A DNA stretch of 64,000 bases from NCBI GenBank assembly GCA_947044365.1, contig OX345640.1, positions 2,031,001 to 2,095,000 of the forward strand, given 5' to 3'. Within the stretch, counting starts at the first letter, position 1. The number at the start of each line of letters is the position of its first letter. Below the pieces are notes generated by a model. It saw only the letters and a list, made by a program, of their open reading frames with translations, was not told where the DNA came from and ran no database searches. The DNA comes from Petrosia ficiformis (lineage: Eukaryota > Porifera > Demospongiae > Haplosclerida > Petrosiidae). Below are positions 1 to 10,463 of this stretch, piece after piece. Position numbers and translations under genes: made by a program.

Positions 1-507
1 ATAAAAATAAAAATAATAATGATTTCTAAGAACACATATTCCACGCCAAGGGTGTGACTGATGAGATCAAGGCGAACATGAATGATATTTTGAACCACTT
101 GTATGTAGACATTTGGAATTTTCCTTTGAGACTTTTAGTTTAAGTATTAGCAATACAATTATGGGAACATGTACATATATACAACAACATTAAGAAATGG
201 TACAAGCATAAAACCTTTATATAAACCATAACACAAATTTATCTATCGTCTAATGATAACTATAACACCCCTTTTCTTTTAGTAAGGCATTGTGACTTTT
301 AGTTATCTAAACTATTGGAATAAACCATACCTGAAAATTGGATACTTACATACATACATACATAGTCATATACATGCATACACACATACATCTACAGATT
401 TAGTTGTCTAACTCAGATGTTAAGTAGTAGCCTTTTAAAACTAAACACTGAATTGTATTTACACTAATAGTAACAAAGTATATTTTATTCTCTTTTTTTC
501 TTTGTAG
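1..507 (+). other. 5' flank and intron of the first family gene (duplicated at ~19.64 kb)
   Basis: No coding sequence is visible. The stretch is almost the same as 19640-20140, so it is the upstream part of a duplicated gene unit. It ends in a pyrimidine-rich tract and a TTTGTAG acceptor at 507, directly before the exon that carries the first membrane-protein gene. Four short CATA repeats lie near 350-365. The promoter of this copy must lie outside the window or far upstream, because no TATATAAGCTGG module is present here. Confidence 0.6.
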
Positions 508-534
508 ATATCTGGTTGTAAACATACAATAGAA

Positions 535-891
535 ATGCCTCCAACACTTCCAGATATATGGATAATACAGTGCTTGCTTTCTATCTGTGTGTTAGTAGTA
601 GTCTCTGTAATATATTGGCTAATATGGAGAGATAATCAAGGAATCAGAAATCAAGGAATCAGAAATCAATCAACGAAACCGATTCAGGCAGAAGAATATA
701 CTGGACAAGACAGAGAACTTGTAATCTCATGTAATATATGTAGATACCACTCCTTTAACTGGGACAGTCAATGTGTTGCCATTGTGGTGGCCCACAATCA
801 TCAAAATGTAGTTGATAGAGATTCATATATGGTAGATGCAAAACAAGAAAGCCAAAGAAACAAAAAAAACTCGTTATTGGTTACAAAATAA
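535..891 (+). CDS. Small single-pass membrane protein, family subgroup I (copy 1)
   Basis: This 118-residue protein is of unknown function. It starts MPPTLPDIW, has one hydrophobic segment at about residues 10-29 (CLLSICVLVVVSVIYWLIW), then a basic polar tail. GIRNQ is repeated just after the membrane segment, followed by TKPIQ and an EYTGQDRELV stretch that recurs in every family member. The C-terminus is NSLLVTK. The ATG lies 27 bases after a splice acceptor (507), so this is a final, probably only, coding exon. The start is supported by identical placement in the paralogue at 20170, which differs at only a few sites. By the positive-inside rule the tail should be cytoplasmic, which is inference. 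No known domain is recognised. Confidence 0.7.
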   Translation: MPPTLPDIWIIQCLLSICVLVVVSVIYWLIWRDNQGIRNQGIRNQSTKPIQAEEYTGQDRELVISCNICRYHSFNWDSQCVAIVVAHNHQNVVDRDSYMVDAKQESQRNKKNSLLVTK

Positions 892-1250
892 TACAAATAA
901 TATCATGTTACATTGTACATAGTCTACGTATATCTTTAAAGATGGAAAATCCATGTGATACTAAATACTAATATTATTGTTATTTCTGTTCATTTTTTTT
1001 TAAACCAAAATATCACTAATGGTTAGGAACACTTATTTATACAAATTATGCACATTATTATAAATTATATTACTTTGGACATTCACAATCATAAGTTTAA
1101 TAATAATGACAAGAAACAGCATGGCATTTTTATAATTAATACCACATTTCTAGCTACAGCTCCAAAGAAGCAGAATCTGACAACATCAAGAGTTTAATAA
1201 ATTCTAGCAACTATGTCATTTGAATTTTGAACAAAGGGGATGGTGGGCCA
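892..1250. other. AT-rich 3' flank, no gene seen
   Basis: The first ~100 bases after the stop match the 3' flank of the copy at 20547. The rest resembles 18700-18790, in the flank of another family unit. I see no further coding or RNA gene here. Confidence 0.5.
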
Positions 1251-1910
1251 CTGTGCTTTAGCTAAACTCCTGAATGTGTTAATAACATTATTCAACTAGT
1301 AGCACAGTTTATAAAGTCTGTGCTTTAGCTAAACTCCTGAATGTGTTAATAACGATATTCAACTAGTAGCACAGTTTATAAAGTCTGTGCTTTAGCTAAA
1401 CTCCTGAATGTGTTAATAACGATATTCAACTAGTAGCACAGTTTATAAAGTCTGTGCTTTAGCTAAACTCCTGAATGTGTTAATAACGATATTCAACTAG
1501 TAGCACAGTTTATAAAGTCTGTGCTTTAGCTAAACTCCTGAATGTGTTAATAACGATATTCAACTAGTAGCACAGTTTATAAAGTCTGTGCTTTAGCTAA
1601 ACTCCTGAATGTGTTAATAACGATATTCAACTAGTAGCACAGTTTATAAAGTCTGTGCTTTAGCTAAACTCCTGAATGTGTTAATAACGATATTCAACTA
1701 GTAGCACAGTTTATAAAGTCTGTGCTTTAGCTAAACTCCTGAATGTGTTAATAACGATATTCAACTAGTAGCACAGTTTATAAAGTCTGTGCTTTAGCTA
1801 AACTCCTGAATGTGTTAATAACGATATTCAACTAGTAGCACAGTTTATAAAGTCTGTGCTTTAGCTAAACTCCTGAATGTACAATATTCAACTAGCACCA
1901 TAGTTTATAA
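1251..1910. repeat. 67-bp minisatellite, about 9.5 near-identical units
   Basis: A 67-bp unit beginning CTGTGCTTTAGCTAAACTCC recurs at 1251, 1318, 1385 and so on to 1854. Units after the first are nearly identical; the first has an ATTA in place of CGAT. The homologous place near 18795-18860 holds only one diverged unit, so the array expanded in this copy alone. Confidence 0.9.
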
Positions 1911-2125
1911 ACTCAGAATCTTGCTGCATTTGAAATAATAACACTCTCTACACTGCAAAACATTTTCCTCAAGTAGTACATTATTATTGTAGAAAGTAAA
2001 CCGAATATTATCTAAGCCATTTGGAGAACTCTTGTGTATTTTAATTGTAATGACTCAACATTGTCTACACAAATACAACAATTTTTATTATAACGACAAC
2101 ATCAGTCCGTCACCATCACCATTTA

Positions 2126-2441
2126 ATTAGAAGTTGTAATTTAACTATAATTTATTGTAACTAAAGACAATATGACTATTATACATAGAGACTATTATAA
2201 ATGTAACTATTATAATTATAGAGACAGAACAATGTCTGTAATTATTATTATGTTTATTATTCTATTTTGTATATCAATCAATATGTCTCAAGTTCTTTGT
2301 TGTGTATGAGTCAATATGTCTCCCAAGTGTTACCTATATAAGCTGGTTAATGTTTCAGTTCAACAGTTCTGTTAAAAAGATATTATAAGAATCATTTTCT
2401 AAGTTACAACATATTTAGGTGACAAGCATGATATCTCTAAG
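2126..2441 (+). promoter_or_regulatory. Conserved promoter-like module, copy 1
   Basis: This is the first of nine copies in the window of a conserved AT-rich block. It starts GATTAGAAG-like, passes through ACTATTATACATAGAGAC and two or three CAATATGTCTC words, and ends with the TATA-like CTATATAAGCTGG and CAGTTCAACAGTTCTG. The last part would suit a TATA box with an initiator some 22-28 bases downstream. Shared order and spacing across copies, against fully different flanking arrays, point to selection or recent homogenisation. That it is a promoter is inference. Confidence 0.6.
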
Positions 2442-2492
2442 ATGTCACTCTTCAAAAAGAAGATGAAGTTGGACTCTAATGCAGACGACTGA
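2442..2492 (+). CDS. Conserved micro-ORF (MSLFKKKMKLDSNADD), copy 1
   Basis: A 16-codon open frame sits at the same place after the promoter-like module as in six other copies. The start MSLFKK and the phrase MKLDS recur at 38206 and 55536, and in close form (MELDSNAD) at 43643. This copy ends at TGA just before a short TGTA array. Seven conserved starts suggest a translated leader peptide or an upstream ORF. It could equally be conserved RNA sequence without translation. Confidence 0.35.
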   Translation: MSLFKKKMKLDSNADD

Positions 2493-2700
2493 ACATGTAT
2501 GTATGTATGTATGTATGTATGTACATCATGAACACAGTACATGTGTATGTATGTACATCATGAACACAGTACATCATGAATATCATTATCATTAACAGTA
2601 CATCATGAATATCATTATCATTAACAGTACATCATGAATATCATTATCATTAACACAGTACATCATTAATGATCATGATGTCATTATGTAACATCATGAA
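2493..2700. repeat. Short TGTA tract and CATCATGAATATCATTA repeats
   Basis: A run of about six TGTA units is followed by about four degenerate copies of a ~26-30 base unit built from ACAGTACATCATGAATATCA. This is the small private repeat array of the first unit. Confidence 0.7.
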
Positions 2701-2714
2701 TATCATTACTAAAA

Positions 2715-2815
2715 CAGTTATAAAAGGAACTGATAATGTACACTATAAGCATTCTGTGGTGTTGTGAGAGTACTTTTTATAGTAAGTGGTGAGCTTAGAT
2801 TATAACAGTAAGTTT
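2715..2815 (+). promoter_or_regulatory. Second TATA promoter with short leader exon and splice donor (unit 1)
   Basis: TATAAAAGG at 2719-2727 is followed 89 bases later by a consensus GTAAGT donor at 2808; another GTAAGT lies at 2782. The same block recurs at 62522-62615. The donor would pair with the acceptor at 3265, giving a 458-base intron and a short non-coding exon 1 for the gene at 3275. Transcription start is not visible from sequence alone. Confidence 0.55.
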
Positions 2816-3274
2816 ACTTTTTAGTGTTGTCTGTAAATAGTTTAGTGACTGTATAAATACTAATACTTTTAAAGTTGATTTTAAGCGCAGTTATGACTTT
2901 TGTAAGCAGCTGTTTGATGGATTAATCCACAAAGCAACCACAAGCAGTAAAGTCTGTGGGAAGAATGTTGGTTGGTGCTGTGATTACAATCTAACCAGAA
3001 AAGAAAAGCAGTTGACCCAGTGTGGTTACATTTAATACAGTGTGGTTACATTTAATACATCTACTCTAATTAATGTGGTGCTAATGAACACCTCTTGCAA
3101 AATTACAAAAAAAGTGAAGGGAAAATATCAATATCCGTTCCAACATTGCTTATTATATTACAACAAAAACAAACTACAATATATTCAGTACTACTAGTGC
3201 ACTGTCTGTATACACTAATGTAGTATTGTTTTTATTAATCCTTTATTTCTCATTTTTTCCTGTAGAAAAGCATA

Positions 3275-3805
3275 ATGCCTCCGACACTACCAAATCAGTG
3301 GGTTGTTTCCTGCGTTTTACTTCATCTGTGGTTCGTTTTCCTCTGCATTTTATTTCTACCAGATCTGTGGCCTTTCTTCACCTGTATTTTACTTCATGAT
3401 CTGTGGGTTATTTCCATCTGGATTTTACTTCAAGATCTTTTGGTCGTCTTTATCTGCATTTTACTTCAAGAGTTGTGGTTTGTTTTCATCTCCATTTTAC
3501 TTCTACCAGATCTTTGGCTTTTTTACATCTGCATTTTACTTCAATACCCGTGGGATGTTTTCATATGTTTTTTAGCAGTATTCGCTATAATGTTTGGAAT
3601 TATATATTGGCTAGTTAATCGAAGAAACAGAAACCTACTAACGAAACCGATTCAACAAGAATACACCGAACAAGAAGATAGAGAACTAGTACTACTGTGT
3701 AACAAACACATTCTAGAGATCGACTTGGATAATGATATACCATATATGGTAGAAGCTCAAAGGGAACGTCAAATAAACTTCAGGAACTCATTATTTGTAA
3801 TCTAA
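3275..3805 (+). CDS. Repeat-expanded hydrophobic membrane protein, subgroup II (copy 2)
   Basis: This 176-residue protein is of unknown function. After MPPTLPNQW come about eight imperfect 12-13 residue repeats of the form (D/E)LW..F.CILLQ, residues ~8-105. They are encoded by a 36-39 bp DNA minisatellite. A last hydrophobic stretch (AVFAIMFGIIYWLV) leads to a basic anchor NRRNRN, then TKPIQQEYTEQEDREL, a PYMVEAQRERQ motif and the end NSLFVI. The ATG is nine bases after a TTTTTTCCTGTAG acceptor. Each repeat has a polar or acidic hinge (QD, HD, PD), so several short membrane helices are possible. Nearly identical to the copy at 41237. An AATAAA lies at ~3966, about 160 bases after the stop. 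Confidence 0.75.
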   Translation: MPPTLPNQWVVSCVLLHLWFVFLCILFLPDLWPFFTCILLHDLWVISIWILLQDLLVVFICILLQELWFVFISILLLPDLWLFYICILLQYPWDVFICFLAVFAIMFGIIYWLVNRRNRNLLTKPIQQEYTEQEDRELVLLCNKHILEIDLDNDIPYMVEAQRERQINFRNSLFVI

Positions 3806-4663
3806 TATCATGCATAGTATATTCACAGCAGGATGATATACACACATAATTTACATATATACATACTATTAGTATAATAATATATGAACATGGATGTACA
3901 AATCAGTTGTTCGTGGAATTTGTCAAAATATCCACAATTGCCACATAATTATAATAATTATTATAAATAAAATTACTTATATAATTATTTATATATAATA
4001 TATCATGTATAAATGTATATATAATTCACAATTTTGTTATATAAAATTTTTTCTTGTTAGTAGATTTATATAACTAGTAATATAATTATACAACTAGTAA
4101 AGGGTTATAATATACAATTAGTATCGTATTCAACAATCATATAATTTACAAGTTGATAATATAAATATGACTATTATGTGTATATAATGCATGAAACATT
4201 TCTCAACAAGATATAGATGAATATGTATTATGGATAGATAGATAGATGTATGATAATCCTGTATACATGTATAATGCTGAAAATAGTCTAGTCAAAGTTA
4301 AAGGTTACTTTATACTAATACATAATTATACACATGGGATGAGAAATGTCTTTCAATTGTAATGTTTAATTGTTTGTAATGAAACATGGATATTCCTTGA
4401 ACAGCAACAGAGCCTTGTGATCGTTAAATGTTTGTTACCACTGTATCAAAGTTATTTCATTGTATATTTACTTTTTAACATTTGGAAGTATCATAGTAAA
4501 TATCAAGACCAAATTCATACCAGTTCATTACAAGAACAATAAAAAATATAAAGCACTTGTAATGACGTCATTCATAATCAACTAGCTGTAAGGACATAAT
4601 AATTTATAACAACTTTATTATGTTAATACCCAAAGCAGAACAAGTGTATATAGAGAAAAAAAG
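3806..4663. other. AT-rich 3' flank of copy 2, no gene seen
   Basis: The first ~200 bases are conserved in the 3' flanks at 14724, 41768, 47169 and 63619. They include an AATAAA-type signal and a segment (~3890-3950) that resembles one arm of the inverted-repeat element at 36245. Beyond that is AT-rich sequence with short ACTAGTAA repeats. No gene is recognised. Confidence 0.5.
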
Positions 4664-4872
4664 TATCCCTATGATTGCTTTATGGTGTCCAGCATTCAGT
4701 AATGATGGCTGACTTTATCATGCCTGAAACACAACAGCCTAGTATAGTTATTATTTTGATCATCTACTCTCTTTACCTTCTAAAGAATCTTGTAGAACTT
4801 TATATTGCAGGTAGAATAGTCAGCTAGTAGTTTCAGTTTCTAATTCTATGTAAGCTACAAGCAGCTTTCTTC

Positions 4873-4880
4873 CTGCTGAG
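4873..4880. repeat. 8-bp target-site duplication, left (CTGCTGAG)
   Basis: Identical to 10274-10281. It flanks the hAT remnant exactly outside its inverted ends. Eight bases is the hAT-superfamily duplication length. Confidence 0.9.
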
Positions 4881-5026
4881 TAGGGATGGGCGATATATCA
4901 AAATAAACGATAATTTATCGATATTTTCAATATCGATATGATATCGATATCGGGAGTTCATTCGATAGGCAATTCGATACGATAACCACGCCCATATAAC
5001 CTTAATAATTATATAATAGAGTACTC

Positions 5027-8000
5027 GAGTAAAGGGATTGGAACTGCGTTCGCGGACAAAAATGCGAGTTGTGTTACTATGTTGCACCGTAATATATAAA
5101 ATATAACGTATGTATATACCGTAAACGAATAAATAGCAAAGTAATAATAAAATTATCACGTTGTTCAGTCAAGAGATGTCTGTAGTTTTGTTCTTAGTCC
5201 CTTTGTCTTGTCTATAACTTTTTTGTTTTCTGTTTTGTACATCTCCATCCACCTAGCAGCAAACGCAAAACCTCGGAGATTAATGTAATCAGTCAACAGT
5301 GAATTTAGGAGATCGGCCGAGATTTTGTCGTCATTGATGTCACCCTGTGTACGAAGTGTTGACCACCAACTACTGACTGCATGGTCTTGTAAAAGTGTTT
5401 GTTTTAACAATGCTATGTTGAACAATTTCTCGTTACCTCTCTTCATTGTTGATTTTGTAACTGTCTCTACTGATGTCAAAAAGTGTGTGAATTCATTTGT
5501 GCAGTGAAATAAGCCTCCGCGGTCAACTATCCTGCACCACTCCAGGATAGTCTGAGGCAGCTCTTGCTGGTCTTGGGTTTCCTCTGGATCCTCGAGAAAA
5601 CAGTAAAGGGAGTATACTATTGTTTCCTTGTTTCGTTGGTTTTGTTTCATAGCCTTTTTAACTGAATTTCTGATGAGATATCCTGCCACATATTTCAAGG
5701 CGCCTTGTTCATCTGGAGTAAGATAAGTGAAATCGCTAGTGCATGTATCTGAAGTGTGGTTAACAGGTTTGTGGGTAAATAAAAGTGTTTTATAGAGAGT
5801 AGTGGTTACATAGTAGTAGAGTAGTCTAGATGGTGTGGTTGAAGCAGCTGCTGTAACGGTGGTCCATAAATGAATGTATTCATCTGATTGTATGTAATCG
5901 AATAGATTAATAAACATTCTTTCATTTGTTTTTTTGTTGCCTGGTGTTTTCTCAACTATTTTCAATAACTTCTCACTTAACTGAACGGCTGCATATGTAA
6001 ATTCACTGGTATTCACTGTTTGACATGACCAATCCAAAATTTTGGATGCAGTGTGAAGTGCTTGACGAGCTGTTGGTGATGGTAAATGAAAACCTTCATC
6101 GTTGAGAGTAGAGTTAATGGTATTCCAGAGGATTCCTATGAAGAGGTATGACTCAGAATTATATCTTATTATTTATGTACATTCTTCATTTACTTGATGG
6201 CGAAGAAAGCATGAATGGATTTTGCATGTTGTCTGCTGTGCCCACTGATATAGTTGCACCTGCATGTATAGGTGTCTACATAATAATTAGTATAATTTAT
6301 TTACCACTTTTAATACCTGTGTATTTCAGTTTTCGCCTCTTATTTAATGGTCCACTTCTTTGTTGATGTTCTAAGTAACGCTTGTTTGTTCCACGAGTAT
6401 TTCCAGATACCACATCAAGATTGATTGAGTTGATGATTCTCAGAGCTTGATCATTTTTAAGAAACTGTGCTATGGTAGGATTTTCATTAACCCTTCCTCG
6501 TTGTCTTTGTCTACCGAAATACTTCTCAAGTGGATCCTGTTGGATTCGTTCACTTAGGAACGATTTTACACCAGGTATTGTAAATAGATGCTGTACTAAT
6601 TCCACAAAAGAATTAACTACACATAGAGAAAAAGTTAGTATATAATGTCTATACTTTACTTAGGATACCATGCATACCAGTGATGTGGATTCCATTCAAG
6701 GTTTCTTTACTAAGAATCATCCAGGGTTTCAACTTATCAGGTAAGTCTTGTCTACTTACATAGTCTGCCCAGTCATTCAACCAACCCAAAAAGTCTTTTT
6801 TCAACCACTATATAAGACAGTAACAGGGTTGATGTCATGATTTGGTTATTACTTATTAATTTTGCTTATGTTTCTGTACCTGCAAACGGAAGTCTTCAGC
6901 ATTTCTGTATGGCATTTTGAAGGGCTTCAAAGAGGTAATACTGCTCGAGTAGTTGGTTACATTTAGAGCATCAAAAAACTTGTCAAACATGCTGACAAAA
7001 TGACTTGTTTCCTTAGAAGTATCAGGAAAATGAACTTTAAGTCCGTTAGCTACAGTACTGCTTAGGACCTAGTAATACATCACATTAATAAAAATTTAAT
7101 TATAATTTATTACCTGTGATGCCAAATCTACCCTCATTTTTGAAAAATTGTTTAAATATACATGTTCATATCTCAGCTTTGGTTGAGTTGTTAGACCACC
7201 AGACTGACTTGTTTTCATATATAAATCTTCGATGAACTTCCAAGAGATGGATTGGCCATTGTACTGTTGGAATAATGTGCGATTAATTATTACATGTACA
7301 AATGTTTGACTGTATTTATTTTTTACCTTTAGTTGTCGACGTGCATTCTGAAAGCAGTTCCGTGTTGTTTTTATTAAATGAGGAGGGTCAGAGAAGAAGA
7401 ATATGTTGCGGGAATCCTCAGAACACATATTAGTAGTTTTATAACGCACGTTCACACCTGAAACATTGATTCCCATCAAACTAAAATATCGTCGATTTAC
7501 GGAGAATCCATCCAAAGTTTGAGCCATTACTTTGAACCCACACCGCTCCAATCTAAATGTAGCTTCTGTTAACATCGGAATGAGCTGTCCCCCAGTGAGA
7601 TTTTGAGTAGGAAAGGTGGCATATGGGAAGTTTATTCCGATGAAGAGACCTCTTACCATTACTACAAAAACGCTACTGGCCAAAAAGGGAGGATGTGACT
7701 TTCCATCATCAAGATCACTCTCTAGTTGTTGTAGGTGTTCATTAATATCACCTAAGTTGGTAAAACCTATCAACTCGCCGTTATTCTTGTCGTACACTAA
7801 ACCTTCTCTTATTTTCATCTCGTCTCCTACTATACATACACACTTTTCAAATTCTTCTAAATTATGATATGTGGCCTCTGACATTAGCAGTTGATCTATC
7901 TCGACGGAAAACCCGGGAGTGTTGTTGAAATAATGTGTGTAGTCTCTCAGGGTCCGTTGTGATGGCAACTGTATACACCCAGACTTTCTAAGTAACTCAT

Positions 8001-9936
8001 ATGCACTAGATGACTGATGCCTTAAATAGAGGCACCATTTTATCATGAGTGGATGCCAGCGTATCCCATTAGAAGACCTAGCAAATTTCATCTGTTGTTC
8101 CCAGAACACTCGTTGGAATGATCCTTCTCGTATGTAGACAAGATGTGATTATGCTGTTGCTCAATGATACAAGAAAGGTCACTCTTGAGATCATCATTGA
8201 CGCTAATACCATGATCTAGTGACAACTTTCTGAGTTCTTCCTCAAGTTTAGAAATTTTTACATGAGCTTCTTTATTTGATGTCTTCATAGTTCGTAAGAG
8301 ATCATCTTTTTGATTTGGTGACAAATAACGATAATTACACCTTGATGCAGGTGTTTCGTAAACGTTGGTAGTGCTATCTTTTGTCTTCTCTTTGGAAAAA
8401 ATCGCAAACAGGGTTTTACGGTAATTTTCACACATTTCACACCTTTCATACATGTACTTTGTAATCATTTTACACTGGGTGTGTCTAATTGTAGGTGTTG
8501 GTGTGAACTCCAAGTTTGCCACTGCATTCCCTATGTAAAGATCAATTATAATAATTATTTATGTTTTTTTTTTATGTTTACCTGTTCTATCAGTAAACTT
8601 TCCTTTCCTTTTCTTAGCAAGCTCTTGGAAATGTTGGTCATTATTACCATTACATATATTCATATTTATAAGGTTTGCCATTACATGGAGAAGACTTTCT
8701 GGAGTATAAATGTGTGATGGGATTAAATAAGGTACTTGTACTATTTTGGTTAAAACGGAGAGTGTGCATGAAAAGTCTTGTTTTATGGTAAGTGTGTATT
8801 TGATAACAGGAGTGGTTAGACTGGTGTTCACGATGTGGCAAAAGGTTAGTTTACTAGCATTACTGTTTACTTCTACCCAGGATTCAGGCAGGCGAGAAAA
8901 TACATTTTCTTGTAGTACTGAAAGTGAACTATTGCGTAGCCATACGTCTGCAAAGAAAAATAGCTGACATTGACAGTTTACAATAATGTTTTGTATATTT
9001 ACCATTTGGAAGTGTAATGTTTCTTAGTGGTAGTGATACAATCAGGCTCTCATCTATAAGTATAACAATAATATTCTAAATGTAATAGATTTTATTTATA
9101 CCACTTGTATATTTACCAATAATGGGATTTGTTAGTTTTTGTAGAGGGACTGATACAGTTAAATCTTGTGAACTTTTCTTTTTATAGTAATATCTGTTAT
9201 GACTAAGACGAGACTTTCGACCCATGATACCTGTAGAGGCTGTGTTTACAATATTATAAAATTATGTTGTACAGATCATCTGTGCGGAATCCCTCTGACT
9301 TGTGATCATTTGTTCTTTTGTTCTTGTAACATTACTTCCACAAAGATATTTATAGCACTGTTATATGTATCTTTAAATGATATTTTATCATGACATGTTT
9401 CAGTTCAAGTTTATGTATTGTTAGACTGTTAAAGGTACAAAACCTTTTCACAGAAAGGAGGGTATAATTACTTCTGGGTAGGCAGTGTTAATGCAAATGT
9501 GTAACCATTATATGAAGTTGGCAAATAACATTGTTTTTATATTGTATTGATAGCATAGTAAATTTTTGTATTCTAGTAAAAGGTACAAAACTATTTCAAT
9601 TGAGAAATCTTAAATTGCAAATGCCGTGATTTTCAACGCCCACTTATCCCAGAGGAATACCGAATTCATCCTTGAAACTCGTTTGTGTTGTAGTACTACA
9701 TAGTGTGTTACTTATGGGCTAACCTTTATACTTGGAAGATAAAGTTAGTTCACTTTGAAAGAAGGTAAGTGATGTATACTGTTGTTCAATTTCTCTCTTG
9801 TTTCTCTATTGCGTTAACTGTACATAACTAGCTTAGCAACGCCGCGAAATACCAACTCGCATAGTGTTCCATAACAACAATATAAAATGTGTATTAAATG
9901 TTTCGTCCGCGAACGCAGTTTCCAATCCCTTTACTC
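5027..9936 (-). mobile_element. P-superfamily (THAP9-like) DNA transposon, 4.9 kb
   Basis: Inverted ends of ~33 bp begin GAGTAAAGGGATTGG and continue CTGCGTTCGCGGAC, at 5027 and in complement ending at 9936. They differ by one inserted A and one further substitution. The interior carries one long transposase gene on the minus strand. P elements usually make 8-bp target duplications; I could not identify a clean one here, partly because the flanks are both AATAG-rich. The high similarity of the ends suggests a fairly recent insertion into the hAT remnant. Confidence 0.8.
5165..9225 (-). pseudogene. P-element/THAP9-like transposase, nine exons, one frame break
   Basis: Nine exons can be traced on the minus strand: 9225-9117, 9053-9003, 8947-8582, 8530-7327, 7263-7114, 7068-6880, 6807-6678, 6616-6317 and 6135-5165. 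All have GT..AG borders and agreeing phases, giving ~1,156 codons. P-family landmarks appear in order: LPSQRTLRDY, DEMKIREGLVYD, SDPPHLIKTTRN, MRVDLASQV, QDPLEKYFGRQRQRG and, near the end, ALKYVAGYLIR. This order matches the P transposase/THAP9 RNase-H-like fold and C-terminal region. No N-terminal C2CH THAP finger is visible. The reading frame changes between about 8150 and 8115 inside exon 4, so as written the gene is broken; a single base change in length would account for it. The start chosen is ATG at 9225 (MGRKSRLSHNR). Confidence 0.8.
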
Positions 9937-9992
9937 TATTATCTATGATAATAGTTAAATAAGTAGTAGTTAATTATTTTAAAATATCAACA

Positions 9993-10115
9993 GTAGCCAC
10001 ATCTGTGCCTGCGGAAAGGCTATTTAGTAAGGCTGGTGAACTGCTTTCCATCAAAAGAAGCAGAATTAACATGTTTAAGCCAAAACATGTCCACATGTTG
10101 AACAAAAACACTTAA
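9993..10115 (+). pseudogene. hAT transposase C-terminal dimerisation fragment
   Basis: A 40-codon open end follows a CAACAG acceptor-like site and ends at TAA 10113-10115. It reads VATSVPAERLFSKAGELLS and then RSRINMFKPKHVHMLNKN. The SVPAERLFS.AG pattern and a late N-rich end are diagnostic of the hAT C-terminal dimerisation domain. The rest of this transposase is missing, apparently lost before the P-type element inserted next to it at 9936. Confidence 0.85.
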
Positions 10116-10273
10116 CATAGTTACCTAGCTGTTATTTTGTAGATAATTAATTAATTAACTATGAAATGGGTGTGGTTTAATATCATATCGAAAAATATCG
10201 ATTGTCACAAACATTTTGGCAAATATCGATAAATATCGTATCGTTTGGAAATTTCTCATATCGCCCATCCCTA

Positions 10274-10281
10274 CTGCTGAG
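10274..10281. repeat. 8-bp target-site duplication, right (CTGCTGAG)
   Basis: Matches 4873-4880 exactly and completes the hAT insertion footprint. Confidence 0.9.
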
Positions 10282-10463
10282 TTCATTGCAGTTCAAGCGC
10301 GCATTCTATTACGCGCCACGCCCATTAATTGACCAAGCCCCCGGGAATGATGTAACTTCCTTAACTACATGTACGTATACAACGCATACTCACGTAGGTG
10401 ACACAAGATTATAAATAATTAATATAATATAGTTCGAACCCGTGGGAAAGCAATCATAGGGAT

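Larger units (their letters stand above)
4881..10273. mobile_element. hAT-superfamily transposon remnant carrying a P-type insertion
   Basis: The terminal inverted repeats begin TAGGGATGGGCGATAT at 4881 and end in its complement at 10273. Both are flanked by perfect CTGCTGAG duplications. Subterminal ATCGATA repeats occur on both sides. Without the inner 4.9-kb insertion the element is ~480 bp, so it is a heavily deleted copy. It keeps the last coding piece of a hAT transposase at 9993-10115. A related short element with the same type of ends sits at 27636. Confidence 0.9.
4665..10463. mobile_element. MITE-like repeat split by a nested hAT/P insertion
   Basis: Inverted ends ATCCCTATGATTGCTTT at 4665 and its complement at 10463 match the intact element at 31121-31477. 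On the left, 4665-4880 matches the reverse complement of that element up to a CTTTCTGCTG-like word. On the right, 10274-10463 resumes at the same word and continues to the other end. The homology therefore breaks exactly at the hAT insertion. The resident element was ~400 bp. Similarity continues ~25 bases past 4665, so the true outer edges may be slightly wider. Confidence 0.75.

Noticed and set aside
2126..2441. Module as a solo LTR
   Set aside because: No TG..CA ends, no flanking duplication, and upstream homology ends at different points in different copies. It fits tandem gene duplication better than retroelement insertion.
3303..3618. Alternative open frames overlapping the subgroup II gene (and at 41265, 46808, 63030)
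   Set aside because: They are shadows of the 36-bp coding repeat. Only the MPPTLP frame continues into the conserved EYTEQEDREL tail and is shared with subgroups I and III.
5027..9936. 8-bp target duplication of the P-type element
   Set aside because: Both flanks contain ATAATAG, but not adjacent to the inverted ends on both sides, so I do not claim it.
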